Source: Candidatus Proelusimicrobium excrementi
Lineage (GTDB): Bacteria; Elusimicrobiota; Elusimicrobia; Elusimicrobiales; Elusimicrobiaceae
Assembly (NCBI GenBank): GCA_934643455.1
Contig: CAKUBV010000001.1
Location: 186,001 to 250,000 of the forward strand
DNA length: 64,000 bases
Direction of reading: 5' to 3'
Shown here one piece after another: positions 42,965 through 50,956 of the stretch; within the stretch, counting starts at the first letter, position 1, and each line of letters starts with the position of its first letter. Below the pieces are notes generated by a model. That model did no database searches and was not told where the DNA came from. It worked only from the letters and a program-made list of their open reading frames with translations. The position numbers were made by a program, and so were the translations under genes.

Positions 42965-44311
42965 ATGAAATTTGAAAGGCTTTTGCGCCGTTACCGCATT
43001 CTTTTGCCGCAGCAAAAGCTGGTAGTTATATTTTTACTTTATATGCTTGTCGGGCTGGTACTGCTAAGCCTGCCTTTCGCGCAGAAAACTTCCGTAGGAT
43101 TTATAGATAATTTGTTTACTTCCGCTTCGGCCGTTTCCACAACCGGCCTTGTTACTGTGCCAACGGGCGCGTCTTACACTTTCTTCGGGCAGTTGGTTAT
43201 TTTGCTTATGATGCAGTTCAGCGCTTTGGGATACATGAGTTTCAGCTCTTTCCTGTTCCTTCAGGGCCATTCCAAACTGCCGCGCGAAACCAAAGAAATC
43301 ATGAAAGCGGAATTTTCCGTCCCGCAGGATTTTAATTTAAACTTATTTATAAAGTCCATTATCTTTTTTACTTTGTTCGTGGAAGGTTTCGGCACTTTGT
43401 TTTTGTTTTTGACTTTTTACTTCAACGGGGGGGGATTCTTTTCCTCTTTATGGAGCGGCCTTTTCCACGCCGTTTCGGCTTTCTGTACGGCCGGGTTTAC
43501 GCTGTATCCCGATAGTATGTCCGGCTTTTTAAAGGTGCCTTTCGTTACGGAACTTACTTCCATTCTAGCTTTGCTGGGGGCTTTCGGTTTTATACCTATA
43601 ACCGAAATAGCGGAAAATATGATGGGCCGGCCGAAGAAGATTTCTTATACTTCCCGTTCGATATTCTTTTCCTTTTTGGTTTTGATATCTTTCGGCGGAA
43701 TAATGCTTATAATCTTTGAACCTTCTTTAAAAAACTATGATTTTTCAACCCGCGTTTACGGCGCGTTCGCCCAAGCCATTAACGCAATGACAACCGCCGG
43801 CTATAATAATATAAACTTGGCGGCTTCTTCCGCGCCCGCGCTTTGGGCTCTTATGCTTTTAATGTTTATAGGCGGCGCGCCGGCGGGTACTTCCGGCGGT
43901 ATCAAAACCACAACCGCGGTAACGCTTTTTGCCCTACTCGTAAGCAGGCTTAAAGGGAGGGACTTCGTCCGTTTCAACGGCAAGGATATCCCGCAGGAAA
44001 AGGTTTTTGTGGCGTCTTCCGCACTTATCTTTTATATGATAGTGCTGTATGCCGTCATTTTGCTGCTTACTATAAGCGAAAACGCCTCTTTCCTTGAAAT
44101 ACTTTTTGATTCTTTGGCCGCTTTAAGCACCGCCGGGTTAAGCCTGGGGTTGACTGAACAGATGTCGGCTTTCGGCAAACTGGTGCTTATTTTTGCGATG
44201 TTTGTCGGCAGAATAGGCGTAATCACATTCGGTTTGGCTTTCTTTATGCGGGAAAGACAGCCGCGCGAACGCGAAGAAGAACCCGCAAAAAAAGTTGATA
44301 TCGCCGTATAA
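42965..44311 (+). CDS. TrkH/KtrB-type potassium uptake channel
   Basis: A 448-residue membrane protein with four M1-P-M2 repeats. The four filter regions are recognisable: SAVSTTGLVTV, AVSAFCTAGFTL, AINAMTTAGYNN and AALSTAGLSLG. Each has the single conserved glycine expected for K+ (or Na+-coupled K+) selectivity. Length and the starting QKLVVIFLLYMLVGLVLLSLPF favour the KtrB branch. The usual cytoplasmic RCK partner (TrkA/KtrA) is not adjacent. GGGGGAA precedes the ATG. Confidence 0.9.
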   Translation: MKFERLLRRYRILLPQQKLVVIFLLYMLVGLVLLSLPFAQKTSVGFIDNLFTSASAVSTTGLVTVPTGASYTFFGQLVILLMMQFSALGYMSFSSFLFLQGHSKLPRETKEIMKAEFSVPQDFNLNLFIKSIIFFTLFVEGFGTLFLFLTFYFNGGGFFSSLWSGLFHAVSAFCTAGFTLYPDSMSGFLKVPFVTELTSILALLGAFGFIPITEIAENMMGRPKKISYTSRSIFFSFLVLISFGGIMLIIFEPSLKNYDFSTRVYGAFAQAINAMTTAGYNNINLAASSAPALWALMLLMFIGGAPAGTSGGIKTTTAVTLFALLVSRLKGRDFVRFNGKDIPQEKVFVASSALIFYMIVLYAVILLLTISENASFLEILFDSLAALSTAGLSLGLTEQMSAFGKLVLIFAMFVGRIGVITFGLAFFMRERQPREREEEPAKKVDIAV

Positions 44312-44360
44312 TTTTTTTAGTATAAAAGTGAAACTTCGTCTTATATATAAGGGAGGATAA

Positions 44361-45686
44361 ATGCCTGTCAACAACGGTAATAAAAGTCTTTCCCAGATTA
44401 TGTATATGTGTCTGGGGTTTTTCGGCATACAATTCGGCTGGGCTTTGCAAATGAGCAATATGAGCACCATTTACGCAAGGCTCGGCGCAAAAGAGGATCA
44501 AATCCCTCTTTTATGGCTGGCCGCGCCCGTAACCGGCCTTTTGGTTCAGCCTTTGGTGGGGTATTTCAGCGACAGAACCTGGTGCCGCCTAGGCAGAAGA
44601 CGTCCGTACTTTTTGGGCGGGGCCTTATTTTCGGCTTTGGCCCTCGTTTTAATGCCTCAGGCTTCGGCGATATGGATGGCCGTAATATCTTTATGGGTGC
44701 TGGATACTTCCGTCAACGTCAGTATGGAGCCTTTCCGCGCATTTGTCGGCGATATCCTGCCGGAAAAACAGCGTAAAACCGGCTACGCCATGCAAAGCGT
44801 TATGATAGGCGCGGGTGCGGTAATAGCTTCTTCCCTGCCTTTTATTCTTGCCAGCTTGGGTGTAAGCACCGAGGCCCCCGCCGGCACCATTCCGCCAAGC
44901 GTAAGATATTCTTTTTATATAGGGGCGATTGTACTTTTTGCGGCAATTTTGGCTACAATTAAAACGACGCCGGAATATCCTCCCGCCGATATGGAAGCCT
45001 TTAAAGCCATGAAAAAGCAGGCTTTTAATCCTTTAAAAGCTCTTAAAGAAATGGGTTCCGCTTTCATTACCATGCCCTCTACAATGCGCCGCCTGGCGGT
45101 GGTGCAGTTCTTCACTTGGGCGGCTTTTATGATTATGTGGGTATATTTCAGCGTCGGTATAGCTTCAGCCGTGTTTAACGCCGTGCCCGGTACGCCGGAA
45201 TATGAAGCGGCTTCAAACTGGGCCGGGACATGCTTCAGCGTATATAACGGAGTGGCTTTCTTTACGGCGTTTCTGCTGATTTGGCTTACCACCAAGTATT
45301 CCGCAAAATATATACATATAGTATGCCTGTTGATAGGCGCGCTGGGGCTGGGCTCTTTGGGGCTGACGCTTTTCGGCGTTACTTTTAACAAGTATATGCT
45401 TTTCGGCCCGATGGTTTGCGTCGGCGTCGCCTGGAGCAGTATTTTGGCTATGCCTTATGCACTTTTGTCCAATTCCATACCGGCCGAAAAAATGGGCTTT
45501 TATATGGGCGTGTTTAACTTCTTTATCGTTATACCGCAAATATGCGTAAACTTGTTCTTCGGCCCGATTATGAAGCACATTTTGGGCGGCAGTGCGATAG
45601 CCGCGGTGGGCGTAGGTGGCATTTCCATGCTGATTGCCGCGCTGTTCATGTTCCGCGTGGAAGATAAAACCGTCAAAGCCGATTAA
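44361..45686 (+). CDS. MFS transporter, SLC45/sucrose-porter-like
   Basis: A 441-residue, twelve-helix transporter. After the first helix comes LWLAAPVTGLLVQPLVGYFSDRTWCRLGRRRPYFL, with the RXGRRRP loop of SLC45 and GPH-like sugar porters (including plant sucrose carriers and bacterial MalA/SUT-like members). A disaccharide such as maltose or sucrose is a plausible substrate; no glycosidase lies next to it. GGGAGG precedes the ATG. A terminator follows. Confidence 0.85.
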   Translation: MPVNNGNKSLSQIMYMCLGFFGIQFGWALQMSNMSTIYARLGAKEDQIPLLWLAAPVTGLLVQPLVGYFSDRTWCRLGRRRPYFLGGALFSALALVLMPQASAIWMAVISLWVLDTSVNVSMEPFRAFVGDILPEKQRKTGYAMQSVMIGAGAVIASSLPFILASLGVSTEAPAGTIPPSVRYSFYIGAIVLFAAILATIKTTPEYPPADMEAFKAMKKQAFNPLKALKEMGSAFITMPSTMRRLAVVQFFTWAAFMIMWVYFSVGIASAVFNAVPGTPEYEAASNWAGTCFSVYNGVAFFTAFLLIWLTTKYSAKYIHIVCLLIGALGLGSLGLTLFGVTFNKYMLFGPMVCVGVAWSSILAMPYALLSNSIPAEKMGFYMGVFNFFIVIPQICVNLFFGPIMKHILGGSAIAAVGVGGISMLIAALFMFRVEDKTVKAD

Positions 45687-45705
45687 GCCGGTTTTATTTT
45701 TAGGT

Positions 45706-45740
45706 AAAAAGCCCTATATCCGTATAGGGCTTTTTGCTCT
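45706..45740 (+). terminator. Terminator after the SLC45-like gene
   Basis: AAAAAGCCCTATA pairs with TATAGGGCTTTTT across TCCG. The promoter of the next gene begins directly after it. Confidence 0.9.
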
Positions 45741-45774
45741 TTTACCAAGTTCGTTTTATTGTTAAAATATAAGT
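45741..45774 (+). promoter_or_regulatory. Promoter of the metallopeptidase gene, leaderless type
   Basis: TTTACC (45740-45745) as -35, 17 bases, TAAAAT (45763-45768) as -10, then six bases to the ATG at 45775 with no ribosome site. Confidence 0.5.
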
Positions 45775-46611
45775 ATGAATATAATTTACGCCATGCTAAA
45801 ACGCACTGCCATTTCTTTCCTCTTCTGCGTATGTTTATTGCCATTGGGCGCGGCGGCTCCTTTTGCCCCTTTAAACAACATAGGGCCGGAAAACAGCCTT
45901 TATTCGGCTTCAATTAAAAACGGAGCTATTGCCTGCGCTTTATATTGCGAAGACGGCCTGGACTGTTCCGAGCCTAAAGCGGAAGCTTATTTTTCCAGAC
46001 TGAGCGGCGCATTTAAAAGCTGGTTTTCCGGCGTATGGAATATTATCCCGGAAGAGCGCAAAAGCGAATTCTTCGATTTAAAACCTTATTTGGTTTCCCC
46101 AAAAATAACTAAGGCCGGCAATACTGAGGATTTACTATCCAAAACCGGCAAAAACATGTCTTCAATAAGCGAAATGCTGGGAAAGAGCATTTTGGCTTCT
46201 TCCGCGTTTGATAAAGATTTAAAGGCCGATTTAGCCGTTACAATAGTTAAAACGGAAACTTTGAAAGAGATTTGCGGTTCCAACGCTTTGGCTTGTTACG
46301 ACGCCGGATTTATATATATGCCGGAAGATTTTAAAGACAAAACTCTTATTCACGAATTGGGGCACGCTTTCGGCTTGGCGGATCAGTATCCGGCAGGGCT
46401 TCATAACGCAAATCCGGAATTATGCACGTCTTCCATAAAAAAAGATTCCCTTATGGCCGCCGGCGCGCCGGACGTAACCTGCGACGAAGCTGACGGAGTA
46501 ATTTTTCTTTTTGACTGCATTTTAATGCCGCGCAACCCCAACAAAAGGCATAACGGGTGGAAGAGCATTTGCGACAGAGATTTAACCATAAAACACTGCC
46601 TGGTGGAATAG
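45775..46611 (+). CDS. Secreted zinc metallopeptidase-like protein
   Basis: A 278-residue exported protein. The signal segment is ISFLFCVCLLPLGAAA after a basic start. The zinc motif HELGHAFGLADQY (near residue 193) is of the HEXXHXXGXXD type with the Asp as a likely third ligand, as in some metzincin-like and aspzincin-like peptidases. Nine or more cysteines in the mature part (for example CALYCEDGLDC) suggest disulfides in the periplasm or outside the cell. No family name is certain. The HD gene follows 20 bases later and may be cotranscribed. Confidence 0.75.
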   Translation: MNIIYAMLKRTAISFLFCVCLLPLGAAAPFAPLNNIGPENSLYSASIKNGAIACALYCEDGLDCSEPKAEAYFSRLSGAFKSWFSGVWNIIPEERKSEFFDLKPYLVSPKITKAGNTEDLLSKTGKNMSSISEMLGKSILASSAFDKDLKADLAVTIVKTETLKEICGSNALACYDAGFIYMPEDFKDKTLIHELGHAFGLADQYPAGLHNANPELCTSSIKKDSLMAAGAPDVTCDEADGVIFLFDCILMPRNPNKRHNGWKSICDRDLTIKHCLVE

Positions 46612-46631
46612 ATGTTAAAAGGAGAATATCA

Positions 46632-47219
46632 ATGGAAAGTAAAATCGGCAGGGAACAGGCTTTAGCCTTGCTTAAAGAATATAATAAGGAGCCTTTTCAC
46701 ATTTTACACGCTTTGACGGTGGAAGCCGTCATGCGCAGCTTTGCAAAAAATCTCGGTTACGCCGAAGAGGAAGAATATTGGGGAATAACGGGCCTTTTGC
46801 ATGATATTGATTTTGAAATGTACCCTTCCGAACATTGCAAAAAAGCGCCGGAACTGCTTAAAAAAGCGGGCGCGGGGGAAGATATGATTTATTCGATTTG
46901 CAGCCACGGTTACGGCCTTTGCTGTGATATCGAGCCAAAACACCAAATGGAAAAAGTTCTCTTTGCCGCAGACGAACTTACCGGCCTTATAGGCGCGGCG
47001 GCTAGAATGCGGCCTTCAAAAAGCGTGCGGGATATGGAACTTTCAAGCCTGAAAAAGAAGTTTAAAGATAAAAAATTCGCGGCTGGCTGTTCGCGCGACA
47101 TTATAAAAAAAGGCGCGGAAATGCTCGGCTGGGATTTGGACAAGCTTATGCAGGATACCCTTGACGCCATGCGCGGTTCGGAGCAAAGCGTAAATGAGGA
47201 AGCCGCATCATTAAATTAA
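46632..47219 (+). CDS. HD-domain phosphohydrolase-like protein
   Basis: A 195-residue HD/HDIG-type protein. The metal motif is present: H in HILHALTVEAVM, the central HD in GLLHDIDFE, and downstream conserved H in SICSHGYG, followed by D in AADELTGL. The pattern is typical of the small HDIG family of predicted nucleotide or nucleotidyl-phosphate hydrolases. I start at ATG 46632, after AAAAGGAG; an in-frame start in the upstream gene is unlikely. It follows the secreted peptidase, but the two have no evident common role. Confidence 0.85.
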   Translation: MESKIGREQALALLKEYNKEPFHILHALTVEAVMRSFAKNLGYAEEEEYWGITGLLHDIDFEMYPSEHCKKAPELLKKAGAGEDMIYSICSHGYGLCCDIEPKHQMEKVLFAADELTGLIGAAARMRPSKSVRDMELSSLKKKFKDKKFAAGCSRDIIKKGAEMLGWDLDKLMQDTLDAMRGSEQSVNEEAASLN

Positions 47220-47241
47220 GCAAACGGCTGATTTTAATATG

Positions 47242-47272
47242 TAAAAGCCCCCGGCTATAAAGGCCGGGGTTT
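47242..47272 (+). terminator. Terminator after the HD gene
   Basis: AAAGCCCCCGGC pairs with GCCGGGGTTT (imperfect) across TATAAAG. Confidence 0.8.
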
Positions 47273-47285
47273 ATAATTTATAAAA

Positions 47286-47314
47286 CAAAACCCCCGGATT
47301 TGCCGGGGGCTTAT
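47286..47314 (-). terminator. Terminator of the dicarboxylate symporter gene
   Basis: On the minus strand AAGCCCCCGGCA pairs with CCGGGGGTTTTG, ending in T. It sits 21 bases from the symporter stop, back to back with the HD-gene terminator. Confidence 0.85.
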
Positions 47315-47334
47315 ATCTGCGTAAATTATACCGC

Positions 47335-48501
47335 TTACGGTTTATAGATTTTGTTGATTATCAAAGCTATCGCGCCGTCGCCGGTAACGTTGCAGGCCGT
47401 GCCGAAGCTGTCCATGGCGATATACAAAGCTATCATTAAGGCTATGGCCTTTTCGTCAAAGCCCAGAATACCGCTCAGAACGCCCAAAGCCGCCATAATC
47501 GCGCCGCCGGGAACACCCGGAGCGGCCACCATTGAAACGCCCAGCATAGTGATAAAACCGGCGTACATATATAAATCAAAAGGCATGCCGGATATCATCA
47601 TGATAGCCAAAGAGCAGGCGACGATTTTCATAGTGCTGCCGGAAAGGTGTATCGTAGCGCACAGCGGAATCACGAAAGAAGCCACATTTTCCGCCACGCC
47701 GTTTTTTAAGGTCTGCCTTAAAGTTACGGGTATTGTGGCCGCAGATGACTGAGTGCCCAGTGCGGTGGCGTAAGCCGGCATCATGTTTTTAAGAGAAATA
47801 AAAGGATTCGCGCCGGAAACAATCCAAGCTATGATAAACTGTATCAGCAGCATGACTATCGTAATTAAGAATATAACCGCCACCAATTTAACGAACACGC
47901 TCAATATCCCGATGACCTGCCCCGATACCGTAATATCCATAAAAATGCCGCAGATAAACAAAGGCAGAAGCGGTATGATTACTTTATCAATGGTTTTATA
48001 GGTAATATCCTTAAATTCTTCCATAATTTTTTTAAGGGTGTTGCCCTCGCAGGAAGCTATGCCCAACCCCAGTATGAAAGCGAAAACCAAAGCCGAAATC
48101 ACGCCCATAATGGGGGGTAAATCCAAAGTGAAATACGGCTTTAACGAAGCGGCCTCGGCAAATTCGGTCATGGTTATGGAACCTAAAACGAAGTGGAAAG
48201 AAGCCTTGCAGACGAAATAAGTGAAAAATCCGGAGAATAACGTAAACGCGTAAGCCAAAGCCACTGTTATTAATAACAGCTTACCGGCTTTGGAGCCCAG
48301 TTCCGCAATACCCGGGGCTATAAGGCCCAAGATAATTAAGGGCACTATAAAGCCCAGAAATGCGCTGAAGAGGGAATTAAAGGTAATAAACAGCCTTACA
48401 ATCCCGTCAGGCAAGTACAACCCGCCGATTATACCGGCGATAATAGCAAACACCACGGCCAGAAGCAGCGGTATTTTGAATTTCTTTTTTTGTGTTTTCA
48501 T
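47335..48501 (-). CDS. Dicarboxylate/amino acid:cation symporter (DAACS family)
   Basis: A 388-residue transporter of the GltP/DctA family, coupling uptake of glutamate, aspartate, serine/threonine or C4-dicarboxylates to Na+ or H+. Features: MMPAYATALGTQSSAATIPVTL (the serine-rich hairpin HP1 region), HLSGSTMKIVACSLAIMM, and the HP2/TM8 region near the end (MDSFGTACNVTGDGAIALI). About eight membrane helices. It is slightly short for the family. A purine-rich AAAGGAAAAG precedes its ATG. It is the last clearly chromosomal gene before the prophage. Confidence 0.93.
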   Translation of the reverse strand: MKTQKKKFKIPLLLAVVFAIIAGIIGGLYLPDGIVRLFITFNSLFSAFLGFIVPLIILGLIAPGIAELGSKAGKLLLITVALAYAFTLFSGFFTYFVCKASFHFVLGSITMTEFAEAASLKPYFTLDLPPIMGVISALVFAFILGLGIASCEGNTLKKIMEEFKDITYKTIDKVIIPLLPLFICGIFMDITVSGQVIGILSVFVKLVAVIFLITIVMLLIQFIIAWIVSGANPFISLKNMMPAYATALGTQSSAATIPVTLRQTLKNGVAENVASFVIPLCATIHLSGSTMKIVACSLAIMMISGMPFDLYMYAGFITMLGVSMVAAPGVPGGAIMAALGVLSGILGFDEKAIALMIALYIAMDSFGTACNVTGDGAIALIINKIYKP

Positions 48502-48640
48502 AATCTTTTCCTTTAACTTTTACTTGAGAATATTTTATAAAAAATATAGAGCTTAAGGTTGCGATAAAGAAAAGTTCCGTTTTTTGCCTGACTGTAAATC
48601 CGCTTCAAATCAACTACAAATTGTCAAAGAACTTCCGTAG
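48502..48640. other. Intergenic junction between host and prophage
   Basis: No gene seen. It holds the dicarboxylate symporter promoter on the minus strand (AT-rich, TATAAAA-like sequences near 48533-48545). The exact prophage edge cannot be placed without the other attachment site, but host-like sequence ends somewhere between here and 48754. Confidence 0.3.
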
Positions 48641-48727
48641 TACCTGTGCATATTTTTTTGTGTTTTTATAAAAGGGCTTGGCTCTTTTATTTTCTAGCCA
48701 CTCATATAGCACAGGTATGGGTGGCTA
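48641..48727 (+). promoter_or_regulatory. Predicted pseudoknot element upstream of the first prophage gene
   Basis: TACCTGTGC (48641-48649) pairs with GCACAGGTA (48709-48717), while TAGCCAC (48695-48701) pairs with GTGGCTA (48721-48727). These two stems interleave (a-b-a'-b'), an H-type pseudoknot topology. A hairpin AAAAGGGC-TTG-GCTCTTTT lies inside the first loop. A T-rich run follows, so the b stem could also act as a terminator. No known riboswitch class is recognised. Confidence 0.45.
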
Positions 48728-48753
48728 ATTTTTATTATAGCAAAGGATAAAAC

Positions 48754-49080
48754 ATGCAAAAAGTAAAAAATCATTCCCATAAGGAATGTTTGCAGGTGGT
48801 GCGAAATGCGGCGTTTTATTTTGCGCCTGCAGAGAAAAAGCAAATTAAACTTTTGCTGGGGCAGGCTTCCGCGCTGGTTTATTATGCCGCCCGCCGAGAT
48901 GTAAGCCGCTATGAAAATACTGCTTTTAATTTTTATCTTGCGGCGGTAAAAGAGGGTTTGCGGCAGGCTGAGGCGGCCCTTAAGCTTGAGGCGCGCGGCA
49001 CGGACAGGCGGCTTGTGCTTTCGTTTTTGGCGGAAGCTTTGCGCATTTTGGTTGATATGTATGAAGTGCGCAAAAGCTAG
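48754..49080 (+). CDS. Prophage hypothetical protein
   Basis: A 108-residue, mainly helical, basic protein with no cysteine-based motif apart from one early Cys (HKECLQVV). No domain is recognised. AAAGGAT precedes its ATG. It is the first gene after the predicted pseudoknot element. The 3' end overlaps the next small ORF. Likely an early prophage gene; function unknown. Confidence 0.7.
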   Translation: MQKVKNHSHKECLQVVRNAAFYFAPAEKKQIKLLLGQASALVYYAARRDVSRYENTAFNFYLAAVKEGLRQAEAALKLEARGTDRRLVLSFLAEALRILVDMYEVRKS

Positions 49081-49186
49081 CGGTTGTTGTTTGGCGGACG
49101 CGGAGGGGAATTGCTTGCTTCCCTATCCGCTTGTGGGCGGGCGGTGCAGTTTATACGACCCGAAATTTTATGAGGTGTGGAGGTAG
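49061..49186 (+). CDS. Small cysteine-containing prophage protein
   Basis: A 41-codon ORF overlapping the end of the previous gene by 20 bases in another frame. The product has CC and two more cysteines (ASGCCLADAEGNC, then GGRC) and ends in KFYEVWR. Cysteine spacing and the coding-like composition suggest a small zinc-binding protein, typical of phage early regions. No clear ribosome site. It ends two bases before the next gene. Confidence 0.5.
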   Translation: MKCAKASGCCLADAEGNCLLPYPLVGGRCSLYDPKFYEVWR

Positions 49187-49188
49187 TT

Positions 49189-49332
49189 ATGGTTAAAATA
49201 TGCCACTTTAAAGAAAAATTTACCGGCAAAAAAATTAAATGCGCCGGGGAAACTTTGATAAGTATCATGGAGAAAGAAAAACTCTGGGGTTTTATCCCCC
49301 GTTACCAAAAAGTAAAAACGGAGTGGAGATAA
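49189..49332 (+). CDS. Small prophage protein
   Basis: A 47-residue basic protein (MVKICHFKEKFTGKKIKCAG at its start) preceded by GGAGG with good spacing. Two cysteines, several lysines and an aromatic end (LWGFIPRYQ). No family is recognised. Confidence 0.6.
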   Translation: MVKICHFKEKFTGKKIKCAGETLISIMEKEKLWGFIPRYQKVKTEWR

Positions 49333-49368
49333 TCGCGGTTAGGCCGAAACTTAACACGAGATAAAATT

Positions 49369-49809
49369 ATGAAGATACAAAGTAAAGTTCCAACTTGTAC
49401 GGGATTTATCCAATCTAACGGTTGGAGTAAACCTTGCGGAGGGGCCTACTCTCTGCTGCCGGTTATCGTGGTAAAGGACGGGGCCTCTACCGTTGTTTGC
49501 GAGATCGTCTTCTGCCCCAAATGCCGAAAGTTTAAGCGCGCGGAGAACGGCCGGCCCATAGCCGTGGGGCCTTTTGTACACAAGCCCGATTATAAGCTTT
49601 TTAATATCCCGCGCGATTGGTGGCAGGGCGATTGGCCGTGGCGGCAGAAATTTGCCTGGGAGCTTATCAGTTTGGTTGGCGGGGAAGAGAGTTTTGGTTC
49701 CGCCATAAGCGTAAGGTTTGAGGACATTGCCGCCCGCGTGGGGGCTGAGGTAAAGCCCAATCCGGCTTTTGAGTTTGACGACCGCAGCGTTTTTGACATT
49801 GGCGATTAA
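49369..49809 (+). CDS. Prophage hypothetical protein with zinc-binding cysteines
   Basis: A 146-residue protein with two cysteine pairs in the first half (CTGF...PCGG and CEIVFCPKCRKFK), which probably form a zinc ribbon, then a tryptophan-rich stretch (PRDWWQGDWPWRQKFAW) and an acidic C-terminus. It might bind nucleic acid, but no family is recognised. The ribosome site is weak. Confidence 0.62.
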   Translation: MKIQSKVPTCTGFIQSNGWSKPCGGAYSLLPVIVVKDGASTVVCEIVFCPKCRKFKRAENGRPIAVGPFVHKPDYKLFNIPRDWWQGDWPWRQKFAWELISLVGGEESFGSAISVRFEDIAARVGAEVKPNPAFEFDDRSVFDIGD

Positions 49810-49837
49810 GGCTTTAGTTGTGGAATTATTTTACGGT

Positions 49838-49853
49838 CAAATCTGATAAGAAA
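49838..49853. repeat. Short direct repeat, copy 1
   Basis: CAAATCTGATAAGAAA, repeated at 49923-49938. Both copies lie upstream of the 57-residue membrane protein gene, in a stretch with no ORF; spacing is 85 bases. Possibly a phage repressor or regulatory site. Confidence 0.45.
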
Positions 49854-49922
49854 GCATGAAAAGTGGAGGAATAGAAAGCATTTTTCTGTTTTTTATTTAG
49901 AGTTATGGAAGCGTTTTGGGGC

Positions 49923-49938
49923 CAAATCTGATAAGAAA
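49923..49938. repeat. Short direct repeat, copy 2
   Basis: Second copy of CAAATCTGATAAGAAA, 21 bases before the ATG at 49959, so it overlaps the likely promoter/leader of that gene. Confidence 0.45.
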
Positions 49939-49958
49939 AAGCGTTAAAAGGGGGCGTT

Positions 49959-50132
49959 ATGGAAGAAGTACTTTTATCAATAGTAGAAGCGTTTGATTTA
50001 ATAAATGCAGGAATATTATTGGGGATAGGATTAGTTTGGGGAATAGTATTAGGTTGTATTGCTGCCGACCTAGGGTCAGAACTTGTTGATAAAGCAATTA
50101 TATTTTTAAGGAAAATTTTAAATGAAAAATAA
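49959..50132 (+). CDS. Small single-pass membrane protein
   Basis: A 57-residue protein with a central membrane segment of about 22 residues (ILLGIGLVWGIVLGCIAAD) and a short basic C-terminus. AT-rich compared with its neighbours. GGGGG lies before the ATG. It overlaps the next ORF by 11 bases. A small phage membrane protein; role unknown. Confidence 0.55.
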   Translation: MEEVLLSIVEAFDLINAGILLGIGLVWGIVLGCIAADLGSELVDKAIIFLRKILNEK

Positions 50133-50469
50133 CGAAAAGAGAATTTTGGTTTTAGAAGTGAACCCGGATTGCAAAGCTTTGAAGTTTGCCGGCGACCCGT
50201 TTGACGAAGAAGACGGGATGTTCTGCGATAAAAACGGGCGGTATGTCCGTATTACGGAGTAAGACTGCGCCAAATGCAAAGACCCCGTACTATTGGGAAT
50301 TTCCCGGTCCGAGGCCATTGAGAGAATGGCGAAAATTATTTTTAGAGAACTGGAATCGTGTTTGAAGCCCTTTCACAAGGTTCCCAAAGAAAAAAGAGGG
50401 TGTATAGCCCCCGCGGCCGAAGCCGCGCTGGACGCGCTGCTTGGTAAGGAAGCGAAAAATGAAATATAG
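50122..50469 (+). pseudogene. Small cysteine-rich prophage gene interrupted by an in-frame TAA
   Basis: The frame from ATG 50122 encodes 46 residues (MKNNEKRILVLEVNPDCKAL at its start) and stops at TAA 50260-50262. The same frame then stays open without a break to TAG 50467-50469, and the sequence across the stop reads like one domain: MFCDKNGRYVRITE, stop, DCAKCKDPVLL. The cysteine pattern (C, then CXXC) would make a zinc site only if both halves are joined. I read this as a gene broken by a nonsense mutation, with readthrough as an alternative. The downstream half has no good start of its own and overlaps the next gene by 11 bases. Confidence 0.55.
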
Positions 50470-50719
50470 AAAGAAGCCGGTAATAATTGAAGCAGTCCAA
50501 TGGTCGGGAACTGTAACGCCCGATATGGAGCATTTGCTGGGAAAAGCGAGCGTAATTCCAAAAGGTACCTCGCTATTAATTCCTACGCTGGAAGGTGTTA
50601 TGGAAGCACGTATGGGTGATTATATCATCCGTGGGGTAAGCGGAGAGTTATACCCGTGTAAGCCGGACATTGAAATTAAGCAAGAATTGCCGGGTCGTAT
50701 GCTAGAGGTAAAAAAATGA
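50459..50719 (+). CDS. PGDYG-family phage protein
   Basis: An 86-residue protein that begins MKYRKKPVIIEAVQWSG and contains GDYIIRGVSGELYPCKPDI. Both stretches are hallmark parts of a small phage family found throughout temperate phages of Gram-positive and Gram-negative hosts (PGDYG/DUF-type). Its function is unknown. AAGGAAG precedes ATG 50459. The four-base overlap with the following gene implies coupling. Confidence 0.8.
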   Translation: MKYRKKPVIIEAVQWSGTVTPDMEHLLGKASVIPKGTSLLIPTLEGVMEARMGDYIIRGVSGELYPCKPDIEIKQELPGRMLEVKK

Positions 50720-50955
50720 GTGAGTTTGTTCTTGCTTTATGCTGCCTAGGATGTTGGGTTAACGGTGTGATTATCGGCTGGTGTCTTTATGATTTTAAGT
50801 TCTATAAACGGAATTTGGATAAAGCGCGCGAAGCGGAGCGGCTTCTTGAGAACGCCGAGAAAAGCTACAGACGCGCCTTGACCGTGTTAAGGACTTTAGA
50901 GGGCGCAAAGCTGATTTTTAACTGCGAGGATATTGTCAATAATTGTAAGGATTAA
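50716..50955 (+). CDS. Small prophage protein, membrane anchor plus coiled coil
   Basis: A 79-residue protein. Residues ~4-25 are hydrophobic (FVLALCCLGCWVNGVIIGW), followed by a heptad-like charged helix (LDKAREAERLLENAEKSYRRAL). This is the architecture of small phage membrane-bound proteins; it could be a late or immunity protein, but nothing decisive is visible. Confidence 0.6.
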   Translation: MSEFVLALCCLGCWVNGVIIGWCLYDFKFYKRNLDKAREAERLLENAEKSYRRALTVLRTLEGAKLIFNCEDIVNNCKD

Positions 50956-50956
50956 T

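Noticed and set aside
50260..50262. Recoding of TAA as an amino acid across the prophage
   Set aside because: Many other prophage genes end with TAA in the normal way, so a single nonsense change is the simpler reading.
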